Shown: positions 16,606-27,283, counted from the stretch's first letter. The stretch is DNA of 40,364 nt from Phycisphaeraceae bacterium (GCA_028277685.1 JANQFT010000260.1:1-40364), one strand, 5' to 3'. A program made the numbers and translations. Notes: generated from the sequence alone by a model not told the origin.

Positions 16606-18873
16606 ATGTTTAACTGGATCGGCATCTCGGCCTTGAATCCCCTGCTCTTGTGGGGTGGATTGGCGGTGGCATCGCCGATCATTATCCATCTGTTGGCGCG
16701 AAGGAAGTTTCGCGTGGTGCAATGGGCAGCCATGGATTTTCTTCTGGACGCCAACCGTCGCAACCGACGCCGCATACGCCTGGAGCATCTGTTGCTGTTG
16801 ATTTTGCGGTGTTTGGCTGTCGTGTTGATCGCGCTGCTTGTATCCAGGCTGTACCACCGATCCACCGGCTTAGCGTCATTGATTGGTCAAACCACACGCA
16901 CTGAACGCATCATCGTGTTGGATGATTCGCCTAGCATGGAGCTCACTTCATCGGGCAAGACGGTTTTTCAACGTGCTACGGAAGCGCTGGTTAGTTTCGT
17001 GCGTGACGCAGCCCAGGAAAAACCAGGCGATACCTTCACGCTGCTGTTAACCAGCAAACCGGAACAGCCGGTGTTCCATGGACAATATTTTGAACAGGCT
17101 GATGAGATCATCCAAGCGGTTGAAGCACTGAATGGTGCGGATGTTTCTGCGGACATGTCGCGCACACTGTTGGCTGTGGAGCAATTAATCGACGATGCAT
17201 CACGTGCGGGTGATGGCCAGGTGAACCGCGTGGTGTACGTGCTCTCAGATATGCGTCGTCGTGATTGGCCTACAGAACATGCAGATGCGGATTCTTCGCT
17301 GCCCACACGACTCGAAGCTCTGGCGAATCGTACCGATGGCGTCGTCGTGGTCGACCTGGCACCAGCAACGGAACCGAACCTGACGTTGGCGCATGTGGAA
17401 CCAGCTGACAAAACTCTGGTGGCGGGCGTACCGGCACGATTTGATGTCACCGTGGCGAATCACAGTGAGTTTGAGATATCGCGTCAGGTGAAAGTTACTT
17501 TCACCGCTTCAAGCGCACCGCCGCTGGATCGCTATATCGACCGCCTGCCCGCGGGTGGCAAGGCATCTGTGCCATTTCACTTCACGTTTGGTCAAGCCGG
17601 AAGCGAGGCCATCACAGTGCAGATCGGTGCCGATGCGCTATTGCAGGATAACCAGCGCTACTTTGCCGCACGCGTCAGTGACGGGGTGAAGGTATTACTG
17701 GTGGATGGTGATCCGTCGAGTACCTATGGCCGCAGTGAGACATTTTACCTGAGCCGTGCGTTGGCTCCGAAAGGTCAGAGCCGAAGTGGCAATGCGGTTG
17801 ATGTGATCACCGAGAATCAGTTCCAAACGGCACAGTTATCTGATTACCAGGCGATCGTGCTGGCCAATGTGTATCAGGTCAGTATCGCACAGCGTGATGC
17901 GCTGGAAACGTGGGTGCGTGAGGGCGGTGGATTGGTGATCGCGATGGGCGATCAGATCGATCCCGAGATATTCAACGAGATGCTCTACCGGGATGGGGCA
18001 GGCCTTGCCCCCGCACACGCAGAACAGGTCAGTGGTGATCCTGGGCGACGCCAATGGGTTAACTTCGATCTGCATGAAGTGAACCACCCCGTGTTACGTG
18101 TGTTTTCTGGAACAGCGAATCCATTTCTTGGTCAGGCCAAGTTCTTCCGGTATTGGCGTCTGGTCGTACCGGATGCTGCAGTCTCATCCGGCCAGGCAAG
18201 CGTGTTGGCGGCCTTCAGTGATGCCCAGGGATCGGCCGCAGTCATTGAGCGAACGTTCGGCAAGGGACGTGTGGTGCAATTGGCCAGCCCGCTGGATAAC
18301 GATTGGAGCAACTGGCCGGGCGACGCCAGCTATATTGTGACCGCATTGGAAATGGTGCGTCACGTGGCGCGTCGTGATGCAGAACAAGGCAACCTGCAGA
18401 CCGGCCAGCCCATGCAACACGCGCTGGACATCACGCAGTTTCAACCACGTGCTCAACTGTTGTTGCCTGATCAGGATCAGCCGATCGTTCTGCAACCAAC
18501 ATCACGTGCGATGCCAAGCGGCGAACAAGCAGATGTACCAGAGCCGGCTTCAGGCATGGAAGTGCACTACGAGGATGTGACCAGTCGCGGCATCTACAGA
18601 CTCCAACTGACGCCTTACGATGGCGAACCCACGGAATTGACGTTTGCCGCGAACATCAATCCCAGCGAGGGCGATTTATCCCGCGCTGATGTGCGCACCT
18701 ATCGACGCGCGATGCGGCAAGCCAACGTCCAGTTTGTTCAGGGGGGAGGGTACTTCAGGGCGGGTTCTGAAGGTGGGCGCGCCGAGCTATGGCGTGGGGT
18801 GTTGTTGGCCCTGGTGGTCGTGCTCTGTGCAGAACAACTGCTGGCTTACGTGTTTGGACGGAGGCGATCATAA
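16606..18873 (+). CDS. BatA-type membrane protein with VWA domain
   Basis: A 755-residue protein. The N-terminus (NPLLLWGGLAVASPIIIHLLARRKFRVVQWAAMDFL, then HLLLLILRCLAVVLIALLVSR) is the double-membrane-segment BatA N-terminal domain. A VWA domain begins at IIVLDDSPSME, with MIDAS residues D106, S108 and S110. A middle region holds Ig-like or glutamine-amidotransferase-like sequence (VLLVDGDPSSTYGRSE, YQAIVLANVYQVS). The C-terminus has a last membrane segment (VLLALVVVLCAEQLLAYVF) and a basic end. Its large domain should be periplasmic. It follows DUF58 by 32 bases with a weak ribosome-binding site. The role is known only at the level of envelope stress or aerotolerance in related Bat operons. 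Confidence 0.93.
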   Translation: MFNWIGISALNPLLLWGGLAVASPIIIHLLARRKFRVVQWAAMDFLLDANRRNRRRIRLEHLLLLILRCLAVVLIALLVSRLYHRSTGLASLIGQTTRTERIIVLDDSPSMELTSSGKTVFQRATEALVSFVRDAAQEKPGDTFTLLLTSKPEQPVFHGQYFEQADEIIQAVEALNGADVSADMSRTLLAVEQLIDDASRAGDGQVNRVVYVLSDMRRRDWPTEHADADSSLPTRLEALANRTDGVVVVDLAPATEPNLTLAHVEPADKTLVAGVPARFDVTVANHSEFEISRQVKVTFTASSAPPLDRYIDRLPAGGKASVPFHFTFGQAGSEAITVQIGADALLQDNQRYFAARVSDGVKVLLVDGDPSSTYGRSETFYLSRALAPKGQSRSGNAVDVITENQFQTAQLSDYQAIVLANVYQVSIAQRDALETWVREGGGLVIAMGDQIDPEIFNEMLYRDGAGLAPAHAEQVSGDPGRRQWVNFDLHEVNHPVLRVFSGTANPFLGQAKFFRYWRLVVPDAAVSSGQASVLAAFSDAQGSAAVIERTFGKGRVVQLASPLDNDWSNWPGDASYIVTALEMVRHVARRDAEQGNLQTGQPMQHALDITQFQPRAQLLLPDQDQPIVLQPTSRAMPSGEQADVPEPASGMEVHYEDVTSRGIYRLQLTPYDGEPTELTFAANINPSEGDLSRADVRTYRRAMRQANVQFVQGGGYFRAGSEGGRAELWRGVLLALVVVLCAEQLLAYVFGRRRS

Positions 18874-18874
18874 G

Positions 18875-21800
18875 ATGAAGCCTTCCTGTGTTACATCGCG
18901 CCTGTTTTGCCTGGTTGGCGCTCTTGCCTGCATCGGTGCGGTCAATCTGGTATACGCCGATCGCACCGCAGTTGCGCGACTGGACACTGATACGAATGCC
19001 GATCATCTGCTCGAACGCGCGCAGGCCTATCTTTCCGCTGAACAGTACCGTGAAGCCACTATCGTGATGCAGGTGGTGTTGGATAAGTTTCCCCACGCGG
19101 TGACCACCACTGATGAGCAACGCTATGCCCCTGCACGCTTGAAGGTTCAGCGCATGATGATTGATGCCGGGCCTGAAGCGCTTGCCGCTTATCGACTCAA
19201 TGCCGATGGTCCCGCAGGGGCGATGTTTCAGAAAGCCATGGAGGGCAGGATTGATGTGTACGCACTTCGGCAGATTGTGCATCGTTATTTTCTGAGTAGT
19301 CATGGAGATGATGCTGCGTACGCGCTGGGGTGTCTGTTGCTGGATCGACACGACTTTCTCGCCGCAAGACGATTGTTCAGAATGATTGTCACGGTTCATC
19401 CTGACACCAGCATCCCCGAGGTTGAACTGCATTTTCGGCTTGGGCTGGCTTGCGCGCGACTGGGTGATGTCACTGGCGGGCGCGCTGCCTTGAACACGTT
19501 GAATCGTGCGCCTGCAGCCGACCAACGCCGCATCGAAATTCTGCAAACGGAATTAGAGGGCAGGAAAGCACTATCCTGTGTTGAGCACACGAACACGATC
19601 GAGCTGCCCACATCCGACGATGGATCCACGTGGACTGAGATATGGAATCACAAGCCAGGCGCACCCATACCCATCACGAGAACACAGCGTATTCGAGCCG
19701 CCCTGAAAGGTGAGGCTGCAGCGGTATTACCCATTGGCCGCGCCGTTGGTCATGATGGTCGGATCTATTTCAAGACCGGCACAAAGGTCATCTGTCTCGA
19801 TGCGATGGACGGCAAGACGTTATGGCAACAAAGATCACCGGCTCAACCCACCAATGTGCAATATGCAGAAAATGTAGGGTTTCTTTCACAACTTTCTGTC
19901 ATCGATTCGGTGCTGTATCACATCGAAACAGATGGTGTTGTGCATCTTCGAAATCGTGGCCGAGACGAACTCCGCGTCACTGCATCGTTGGTGGCGATGG
20001 ATGCGGGCACGGGCCAATTGAGATGGCGATTGGCACGAATAGAGCACACTTCCGGGCAGAGACAAATATCGCGTGCACATTTTCTTGCCGCACCCGTGAA
20101 AAGCGGATCATTGATCGTAGCTCCGGTATTGCTGAACAACGAACTGTGGCTCGTGGCGATCAACCCCGCTACCGGTCGCACGGTGTGGGCGAGCTTCTGC
20201 AGCAGCATACAGCCAGGTACGGCCATCACGCAGCCGGCAGCCGTTCTCGTAGAAGGCGAGAGTGTTTATCTTTGCATTGGGCGTGGGATGGTATTCAGTT
20301 TCGATGGCGTGGATGGCCACATGCGCTGGGCAACCCGCTATCCAACCGGCGCGGTTTCACGGTATTCATGTGACAATGCATTGATCATTCGTTGGGGACA
20401 GCTGTTTTTGTTGGCCAGCGATGCGCCAGGGAAACTCACATCATTCGACCTGAGTAACGGTAAGCGGATCGGCACGATAGACGCACACGGCATGCGCGAC
20501 ATTTTGGGCGTGCACGATGATGCCCTGATTCTGTGGGGCGAAGTTGGTATCAAAGCGATCACTTCCACTGCCCAGCGCATGAAAATTCAGTGGAAGGCAA
20601 AAGCGAACATCAGTCATCGACCCGCGCTGATTCACAATCACATCGTCATCGCACGCAAGCATGGATTCAAAACCATCGATGCACGCACCGGAAGGCACAG
20701 TGTACAGTGGCAGGTAAAGCCATCCGGCCCCGGCGCATTGGTTCAATATCAGGATCGACTCATCGGCATCGGACACGACTCGGTCCGTGCCTGGTGCTCG
20801 TCAAGTCAATACGAAATCGAGTTGGACCAGCGCGTGGCCGCGGGTGATAGCAGCGCACTGTTTAAGCGGGCAAAGCTATATCAGTGCCGCGGTGATATCA
20901 ACGCAGCCGTTACTGATCTGCTAACGTTGGATACGCCACGCACACGTAGAACAATGATTGACTTGCTGCTGTCGCACAAGCGGTACGATCGTGCGAAGCA
21001 GGTCGCAAACACCGAGGAATTACGCGCGATCGTCGCGTTCGCCAAAGCAGAGCAACTCAACAGTTCGGATAAGCCCGAAGCTGAGCGCCTGTATCGTCAA
21101 CTTCTGCAATCGCCGACCGACTTGATGCTTTTAGCCGCGACAGTCGATGGTCGCTGGATGGTGCCTGCCCGCGCGATTGCGCAGTCCAGGCTCGATCAAC
21201 TGGCGGGCAAGTCGATCGTAGGCAACAATTCAAGCGAGGCAGAATCATTCTCCAGCAACGTCGCGTTCGGTACGCCGCCGTGGCGGATGGCCTGGCATGC
21301 GAAAACGCCCGGTGTGCGATTACTGACCATCGGCCAACCTGCGGCAAGACGTGCATCGTACTGGCAGGAACATCTGTTGCTGTTTTCTCCGGGGTGGGGC
21401 CAGCTTGTGTGCAGGCAGGTGGATGATTTTGGTGTTGCCTGGGCGTTACCGATCGATGACACATTTGCTTCAGCGATTGAGCACACAGAATATGGCAATC
21501 GGCTCCGGGCTGCGGCATGCGGTGACACATTGGTGGTGCGTACCGATCAACACCTGATCGGTATCGATCAACAAAACGGGCGCATACGGTGGCAACATGA
21601 AACGCTCGCAATTGAACAGGACATGCGCTACTTCCCCGGTGACGTGGGGTTGAACATTGGGTGCGATGCTGATGCACGATTGGTGTTGCAGTTAGTGCGC
21701 GATACCCCAGCGCAAGTTGATCGTGTGGAAGCCATCGATCCGGCAACGGGAAAGCTTAAGTGGGCGCGTACCTATTCTCAGCGTGTTCTGCTTGGTGTGC

Positions 21801-22576
21801 GTCTGGCGAGGCGGCACGCACTCATTCTCGTGGGTCACCCCGCTGCCTTACAGGTCTGTCATCGCGAGACAGGTGCAGTGATCAGCGAGTACGAAGTTGT
21901 CTGGCGATCTCCCGTGCTTTGGCTGAATGATGCCTTGTGCCTGCCCACAAAAGAAGGTCTGCAACTAATCGAGATATTGACAGGCCAACCGCGTTGGATG
22001 CATTCCAGCAAACAGGAATGCACACCCATTCTCAAGACGTCGAATGAAATCGCGGTGGTTATCAACAACGTCGAGGTGAAACTCTTAGATCAGGAAACGG
22101 GAAACGAGCAATGGCGTTTCAATTCTGGTGGCGCGGAAGGAAACGAATACCAACTAGGCGTGATGGCGCAAGGCAATTTCCTTTTACAGCAAGGTAATCG
22201 TCGACATTTACAACAATCGTTATTGGTGCTGGATCATCAAACAGGTCAACCGATCACGCAAACACCCGCTGCAAAACCTGTTCTTCCGATGCCTGTCGAC
22301 ACCCAGGTGCAATGTGGACGGTACGTTCCTCTGGTTGAGATAAACTCAGAACGACGTAATCGAACACGGCTTCGCTGGTTCGACTTAACCGCGAGCCGAT
22401 GGTTGGATGGCAACCCTACACCTGCACCCGACGGACGTGAATGGTTTATCCATATGCGTCATCCACCCATCGTGCAGGGTGAATTCCTTATTGTGGCATC
22501 AGATGAAGGAGTCATGGCTTTCAGTTCTGCTGCACGCAAGAAAGATGAAGGAACAGGGGGTGGTAGTATTGAGTGA
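18875..22576 (+). CDS. Giant secreted TPR / PQQ-like propeller protein without LysM
   Basis: A 1233-residue protein with a signal peptide (residues ~1-27, ending VYA-D). The TPR-like N-terminus (LLERAQAYLSAEQYREATIV, DDAAYALGCLLLDRHDFLAARRLF) aligns closely with that of the protein at 8606. Two PQQ-like propellers follow (MDGKTLWQQ, GTGQLRWRL, ATGRTVWAS; then QNGRIRWQH, ATGKLKWAR, ETGNEQWRF), joined by a short helical part that is reduced relative to its paralogue. A shared motif FGTPPWRMAWHA (FGGPPWRRTWFE in the paralogue) begins the second propeller. There is no LysM domain. The ATG at 18875 is preferred: GGAGG is about ten bases upstream, and the signal peptide begins there. A longer in-frame opening from 18644 would lie inside the BatA gene. 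It overlaps the next gene by up to 17 bases. Confidence 0.92.
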   Translation: MKPSCVTSRLFCLVGALACIGAVNLVYADRTAVARLDTDTNADHLLERAQAYLSAEQYREATIVMQVVLDKFPHAVTTTDEQRYAPARLKVQRMMIDAGPEALAAYRLNADGPAGAMFQKAMEGRIDVYALRQIVHRYFLSSHGDDAAYALGCLLLDRHDFLAARRLFRMIVTVHPDTSIPEVELHFRLGLACARLGDVTGGRAALNTLNRAPAADQRRIEILQTELEGRKALSCVEHTNTIELPTSDDGSTWTEIWNHKPGAPIPITRTQRIRAALKGEAAAVLPIGRAVGHDGRIYFKTGTKVICLDAMDGKTLWQQRSPAQPTNVQYAENVGFLSQLSVIDSVLYHIETDGVVHLRNRGRDELRVTASLVAMDAGTGQLRWRLARIEHTSGQRQISRAHFLAAPVKSGSLIVAPVLLNNELWLVAINPATGRTVWASFCSSIQPGTAITQPAAVLVEGESVYLCIGRGMVFSFDGVDGHMRWATRYPTGAVSRYSCDNALIIRWGQLFLLASDAPGKLTSFDLSNGKRIGTIDAHGMRDILGVHDDALILWGEVGIKAITSTAQRMKIQWKAKANISHRPALIHNHIVIARKHGFKTIDARTGRHSVQWQVKPSGPGALVQYQDRLIGIGHDSVRAWCSSSQYEIELDQRVAAGDSSALFKRAKLYQCRGDINAAVTDLLTLDTPRTRRTMIDLLLSHKRYDRAKQVANTEELRAIVAFAKAEQLNSSDKPEAERLYRQLLQSPTDLMLLAATVDGRWMVPARAIAQSRLDQLAGKSIVGNNSSEAESFSSNVAFGTPPWRMAWHAKTPGVRLLTIGQPAARRASYWQEHLLLFSPGWGQLVCRQVDDFGVAWALPIDDTFASAIEHTEYGNRLRAAACGDTLVVRTDQHLIGIDQQNGRIRWQHETLAIEQDMRYFPGDVGLNIGCDADARLVLQLVRDTPAQVDRVEAIDPATGKLKWARTYSQRVLLGVRLARRHALILVGHPAALQVCHRETGAVISEYEVVWRSPVLWLNDALCLPTKEGLQLIEILTGQPRWMHSSKQECTPILKTSNEIAVVINNVEVKLLDQETGNEQWRFNSGGAEGNEYQLGVMAQGNFLLQQGNRRHLQQSLLVLDHQTGQPITQTPAAKPVLPMPVDTQVQCGRYVPLVEINSERRNRTRLRWFDLTASRWLDGNPTPAPDGREWFIHMRHPPIVQGEFLIVASDEGVMAFSSAARKKDEGTGGGSIE

Positions 22577-25028
22577 TCTCTGGCTCAAACTGCTTGGTGT
22601 GGATACATCCGGCATCCCCGGTGGCGCGACGACAGACTTTGTCTGGACGCATGCTCCCAGATCGTGGTGGGTGTTTGTCATGGTGGCGGTGGTTGTTGCG
22701 TTGCTCTGGGCAGTTGCCGCTCTATACCGCCGAGAACTGAACGCATGCCCACCGCGAATCAAGATGTTCCTGGCTGGGTTGCGCATCAGCACATTGCTGC
22801 TGCTGGCGGTGGTGTGGCTGGGTCCAGGCTTGGCTGTTTCCACTCAACGCGTGCTTGAGCCTTATGTTGTGTTACTGATCGATGAATCGTTATCGATGTC
22901 TCTGAAAGATCGTTACCCTGATGATGAGGTAGCAGAGCAGGTGGCGGCTGCGCTCTCAAAGCGAGTGGATGAAGTGCGCGATCAGATGCCCCAGCGTGTC
23001 GTGCTGGTTGATCACATCCTCAATCGCGATGATGCATTGTTGGTGCGCGAACTGGCGGCACTGGGTAAGCTGCGGGTGCTTGGTTTCGATGGCAATGTGC
23101 AACAGCGACAAGTAATCGACTACGACTCGGATAATCCTGATGCGTCTTCCATCAAGCCACTGCGAACAAACGAACCCGTGGGCACATCCACCAACATCGC
23201 GCAAGCAGTTCGAGAGGCACTGCGTTCAGTCAGCGGCAGTCCGATTGCTGCGGTGGTGTTAATCACCGATGGTCAGAATACCGAGGGGGATGACCCACGT
23301 ATGATTGCGGATATTGCACGCGGGCAACGTGTTCCGCTTTACACCGTTGGTATTGGAGATCCAGCCCCACCACGTAACCTGCGCGTGGCGGAAGTGTGGG
23401 CACCGGACAGTGTGTTCCGTGACGATCCATATCTGGTTCAGGCGCAGCTCCGCGCAGATGGCATGACCGCAGCCACCGCCGAAGTGCAATTGATTGAGCA
23501 CGCTGTCATGCCCGATGGCAGCCTGGGCGAAGCACGATCGCTTCAAACAAAAACGGCCTCCATCGGTGAGGGCGATGCGCGCGTCAGCTTTGAACACACA
23601 CCGACCGATGCAGGTAACTACATCATCAGCGTACGAATCACGCCACAAGCAGGTGAGCTGCTCGAGGCAGACAACGAAAGATCGATCAACGTCAAAGTTC
23701 TAAGTGATCAGGCACGCGTGCTTCTTGTGGCGGGTAGTCCCACGTGGGAGTACCGCATGGTCTCGACGTTGCTCATGCGTGATGAAACCACGGAGTTATC
23801 GTGTTTCCTGCAAACCATGCCCAGCGACATGCGCCAGGATGGCAATACCGTTATCAACAAACTTCCGGTTACTGCGGAAGAATTGTTCGAGTACGACGTA
23901 CTCATTTTCATGGACGTGAATCCATCTGCCTTCGACCAGGCATGGCTTGATCTGCTGGCCACGTTCCTGGGCGAACATGCGGGTGGGTTTATGTGGATGT
24001 CGGGGCCGCAGTACACCGCCCAGTTTCTCTCGCATTTCAAGACACGTCAGATGACGGAGTTGCTACCCGTGCGCATCGGTGAACTTGCTGCGATGGACAT
24101 CGAAGCACTCATGATGACGCACACCACAGCCTGGCCGTTGCGTGTGACCGCTACGGGCGCAGATCACGCGCTATTGCGCTTGGATAAGAATCCCACAATA
24201 AATCGGCAGATGTGGGAAGCCATGCCCGGCGTGTACTGGTCATTCCCGGCGCAACAGGCAAAGCCCGCGGCGCAGTTGCTCATCGAACACAGTGATCCAC
24301 GTTTGAATCGTCGTGAAGGCGCTCGCCCATTGCTGGTGGCCGGGCAGTATGGACCGGGCCGCACGATCTACATGGGCTTTGCGGGAACATGGCGTTGGCG
24401 CAAGCTGGGAGAAAAGTACTTCGATCAGTTTTGGATACAAACCGTACGTTATCTGGTTGAAGGGCGTTTGCTGGGTGGAAGAAAGCGTGGTCGCATCGCG
24501 ACCGATCGCGATGTGTACGCGGCAGGCAAACGTGTGACTATCACTGCGCGTTTGTTTGATACAGCTTATGAACCGCTCGAGTTGCCCATGGTCAATGGTC
24601 AGGTGCGCAGTCCCGGTATGGCAGATCGCGAAGTGCAGTTGCACGCAGTGCCCAATCAGCCCGGGCAATATCAAGGTAACCTCATTGCATCCCATGTGGG
24701 GTTGAATGAACTGATTATCAAGCTTTCAGATGACGATGGCGGGACCGTGCGATTGGGGCGTCAATTCACTGTGGAACTACCGCGTGTTGAACTGGCCGAC
24801 TCCCGGCTTGATCGTCAGCTGCTTGTCGATATGGCTGAGCGCTCGGGTGGCAGATACTTTCAGATCGATCAGGTTCGTGAGTTACCCAAGTCAATCGACG
24901 CGCCCACCGAATCCATTGTGATCAGGGGCAGGCCCATCGAGCTGTGGGATACCAGTCGCGTTTTGATATTGCTTGTCATTCTGCTCAGTGTTGAATGGGC
25001 ATTACGTAAACGGTTCAAGCTGCTGTAA
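22560..25028 (+). CDS. VWA domain membrane protein with glutamine-amidotransferase-like part
   Basis: An ~822-residue protein. Two N-terminal membrane segments (WWVFVMVAVVVALLWAVAAL and FLAGLRISTLLLLAVVWLG) lead into a VWA domain with MIDAS residues D108, S110 and S112 (VVLLIDESLSMSLKDRY). Later VLLVAGSPTWEYRMVSTLLMRD and GGFMWMSGPQYT resemble a class I glutamine-amidotransferase-like domain lacking an obvious catalytic Cys. A last membrane segment (VLILLVILLSVEWALR) ends the protein. The start is uncertain: GTG at 22560 has AAGGA seven bases upstream; ATG at 22545 and TTG at 22569 are alternatives. It overlaps the preceding PQQ gene. It is the second VWA partner for MoxR in the array, in the place BatB takes in Bat operons. 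Confidence 0.9.
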   Translation: MVVLSDLWLKLLGVDTSGIPGGATTDFVWTHAPRSWWVFVMVAVVVALLWAVAALYRRELNACPPRIKMFLAGLRISTLLLLAVVWLGPGLAVSTQRVLEPYVVLLIDESLSMSLKDRYPDDEVAEQVAAALSKRVDEVRDQMPQRVVLVDHILNRDDALLVRELAALGKLRVLGFDGNVQQRQVIDYDSDNPDASSIKPLRTNEPVGTSTNIAQAVREALRSVSGSPIAAVVLITDGQNTEGDDPRMIADIARGQRVPLYTVGIGDPAPPRNLRVAEVWAPDSVFRDDPYLVQAQLRADGMTAATAEVQLIEHAVMPDGSLGEARSLQTKTASIGEGDARVSFEHTPTDAGNYIISVRITPQAGELLEADNERSINVKVLSDQARVLLVAGSPTWEYRMVSTLLMRDETTELSCFLQTMPSDMRQDGNTVINKLPVTAEELFEYDVLIFMDVNPSAFDQAWLDLLATFLGEHAGGFMWMSGPQYTAQFLSHFKTRQMTELLPVRIGELAAMDIEALMMTHTTAWPLRVTATGADHALLRLDKNPTINRQMWEAMPGVYWSFPAQQAKPAAQLLIEHSDPRLNRREGARPLLVAGQYGPGRTIYMGFAGTWRWRKLGEKYFDQFWIQTVRYLVEGRLLGGRKRGRIATDRDVYAAGKRVTITARLFDTAYEPLELPMVNGQVRSPGMADREVQLHAVPNQPGQYQGNLIASHVGLNELIIKLSDDDGGTVRLGRQFTVELPRVELADSRLDRQLLVDMAERSGGRYFQIDQVRELPKSIDAPTESIVIRGRPIELWDTSRVLILLVILLSVEWALRKRFKLL

Positions 25029-25037
25029 AGGTTTTCA

Positions 25038-27209
25038 ATGTCGCAGGCCGCCTTCGACACTCCGACCATCATTCATCAGAAGCTTCACAAGCTTCGTCGA
25101 TCCATTCGTCAATGGATATGGATTGATGGTTTGTCTCAATTGGCGTTGTGGGCTGCAATCATCCTGCTGGTTGATCTTGGTATCGACCGCGTGTTCCGTA
25201 TGGATCGTGCCCAGCGCGGCGTCATGCTGTTGGTCATGTTGATACCCATCGCCATGGTGTTGTGGTGGCGATTGATCAAACCTCTCATTCGCACCGTAAC
25301 CGATGATGCCCTGGCTGCACGCGTTGAAGCGCAGCATGACCAATTGAACCAGCAGATGATCAGTGCTTTGCAGTTTGCCCGCATGCAGGAACCCACTCGT
25401 GGCGGGGCATCGCCGCAACTCATTCGAGAGACGATATCAAAGGGAAACAAAATCTCTTCCACGATAGCGTTTGATGACGTGGTGGATCGATCAGGACTCC
25501 GACGCAACTTGATGCGTGGTACCGCAGCGGTGGGATTCATCATCTTGTTGTCGGCGCTCTTCCCGGCGACCATGCGTACATGGTGGCAGCGCAATATCCT
25601 GGTGGGTACGCAACAGTGGCCCCAGCAAACGCAACTGGTATTCGTTGGTGTCGTTCAGGATGAATTGGTTGTGCCGCGTGGTGATGATGTCACGATTCTG
25701 GTGCGGGCTAATGGCGTCGTACCCGAGACAGTGACGTTGGCGTATCGCTCTGTCGAAGGTGGAAAACGCATCACCGAACAGATGGTGAAGATTGGGCGCG
25801 ACACCTATCGTCTCACGATTCGCAACGTCCTTGAGCCTCACAAACTGCAGGCACGCGGTGGTGATGGTCTCACGCCATGGATACACATGCAGTTGGTGAA
25901 TCGTCCGGAAATTGAACAGCTCACCTTAACTGTCACGCCACCAGCTTACACCAACCAGGCCATTCACGATTTGCCAACCGGCCGGGGCGCATACTACGTT
26001 CCTGCCGGTTCATCTGTCAGGATACACGGCCGGGCAAACAAACCACTTAGCCGTGCATCACTTCAATTGGGTAAAGAGTTTGTTCGCAAGGTCGAGCTTC
26101 GTGATGATGACCCTCAGCGTTTTTCAACCCAGTTAACTCCCGAAGACTTGCGTGATGGCACCTATGGCATCGTTCTGACCGACACGATCAAGCCAGACCC
26201 CCTGATGTCCCGGCAGCCAATTCGCTTCAGTATTCGGATACGTGAAGATGAGACACCCACTGTCCGAGCCCAGTTGATGGGCATCGGCGACATGATTGTT
26301 AATCGTGCAGTGGTGCCCATCAAGTGTCGACTCACCGACGACTACGTAATAGTGGAAGCATCTTTGAAATGGCAGCAGCAACTGGCTGAAAGTGATCAGC
26401 CACGATCGGGCAGCCATTCGTTGTCAGCGGTGACAGATGAAATCGGTAAAAAACGTATAGGGCCTTTTGTTCATGAATTCGATATTGAACCGATTGATCT
26501 GGTTGTTGGTGAACACGTGACATTTCACCTGACCGCGATGGATAACGATACGGTGACCGGCCCGAAGACGGGTGAGTCGACCCTGTTTTCTTTGAAGGTG
26601 GTGTCCGAGCAGGAACTGCGGGCTGAACTGCTGCGTCGCGAACAGGAACAACGTCTGGAGTTTGCCCGTCTGCTTGCGGATCAACAGGAGTTGTTAGTCG
26701 CTGTGCGTGCCACACAGGCGGGGTTGCGCAATGCTGCTGCAGTCAGTCCCAGCACACGCCGAGATTTCGTCGCGGCTGAAAGGCGCCAACGTCTGGTTGC
26801 AGGACGATGCCAGGCCATCGCACGACAATTCACCCAGATTCTCGCAGAAGTGGCCAACAACCGCCTCGAGGAAAAGGGCGGCCCCATCCATCGACGAATA
26901 CAATCTCGTATTGTTTCGCCGCTCATGCAGTTGGCACACGAAACGGTACCTCGTGCAGCAGATACACTTGATCAGGCTGTGGTCGATTGGCAGTCAGAAC
27001 AGATCCGAAATGAAAAGATTGCATTCGGCATCGACCAACAGCGACAGATTATTGCTGACATGCAGACCATTCTGCGCAGTATGGTGAAACTGGAAGGCTA
27101 CCAGGAAGCAATCAATCTCGTACGAGAGATTGTGAAAGAGCAGACGCAGGTTGAAGTCGAGACTCGCAAGGCATTGGAAAAGCGGATCAGCGACATTTTT
27201 GACGATTGA
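25038..27209 (+). CDS. Large membrane protein, DUF4175-like
   Basis: A 723-residue protein with three membrane segments: LALWAAIILLVDLGI, GVMLLVMLIPIAMVLWW and AAVGFIILLSALFPATM. A long periplasmic region follows (Ig-like beta-rich pieces such as LTVTPPAYTNQ and VRANGVVPETVTLAYRS) and then a helical C-terminus rich in charged residues (LRAELLRREQEQRLEFARLLADQQ). This layout resembles DUF4175 family proteins of bacteria; I am sure of the architecture but only moderately of the family. AAAGG is six bases before the ATG. It follows the VWA gene by nine bases and probably works as the membrane anchor for the exported coiled-coil proteins downstream. Confidence 0.8.
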   Translation: MSQAAFDTPTIIHQKLHKLRRSIRQWIWIDGLSQLALWAAIILLVDLGIDRVFRMDRAQRGVMLLVMLIPIAMVLWWRLIKPLIRTVTDDALAARVEAQHDQLNQQMISALQFARMQEPTRGGASPQLIRETISKGNKISSTIAFDDVVDRSGLRRNLMRGTAAVGFIILLSALFPATMRTWWQRNILVGTQQWPQQTQLVFVGVVQDELVVPRGDDVTILVRANGVVPETVTLAYRSVEGGKRITEQMVKIGRDTYRLTIRNVLEPHKLQARGGDGLTPWIHMQLVNRPEIEQLTLTVTPPAYTNQAIHDLPTGRGAYYVPAGSSVRIHGRANKPLSRASLQLGKEFVRKVELRDDDPQRFSTQLTPEDLRDGTYGIVLTDTIKPDPLMSRQPIRFSIRIREDETPTVRAQLMGIGDMIVNRAVVPIKCRLTDDYVIVEASLKWQQQLAESDQPRSGSHSLSAVTDEIGKKRIGPFVHEFDIEPIDLVVGEHVTFHLTAMDNDTVTGPKTGESTLFSLKVVSEQELRAELLRREQEQRLEFARLLADQQELLVAVRATQAGLRNAAAVSPSTRRDFVAAERRQRLVAGRCQAIARQFTQILAEVANNRLEEKGGPIHRRIQSRIVSPLMQLAHETVPRAADTLDQAVVDWQSEQIRNEKIAFGIDQQRQIIADMQTILRSMVKLEGYQEAINLVREIVKEQTQVEVETRKALEKRISDIFDD

Positions 27210-27283
27210 CCTGTCATCAGCCGCACGTATGACCAGATGAGTATCGTCTGAAAAGGTAGACACGTTGGAAAGATCGATCTGAC

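Noticed and set aside
18644-18874. Upstream extension of the second PQQ protein
   Set aside because: It lies inside the BatA coding region in another frame; the signal peptide and GGAGG point to 18875.
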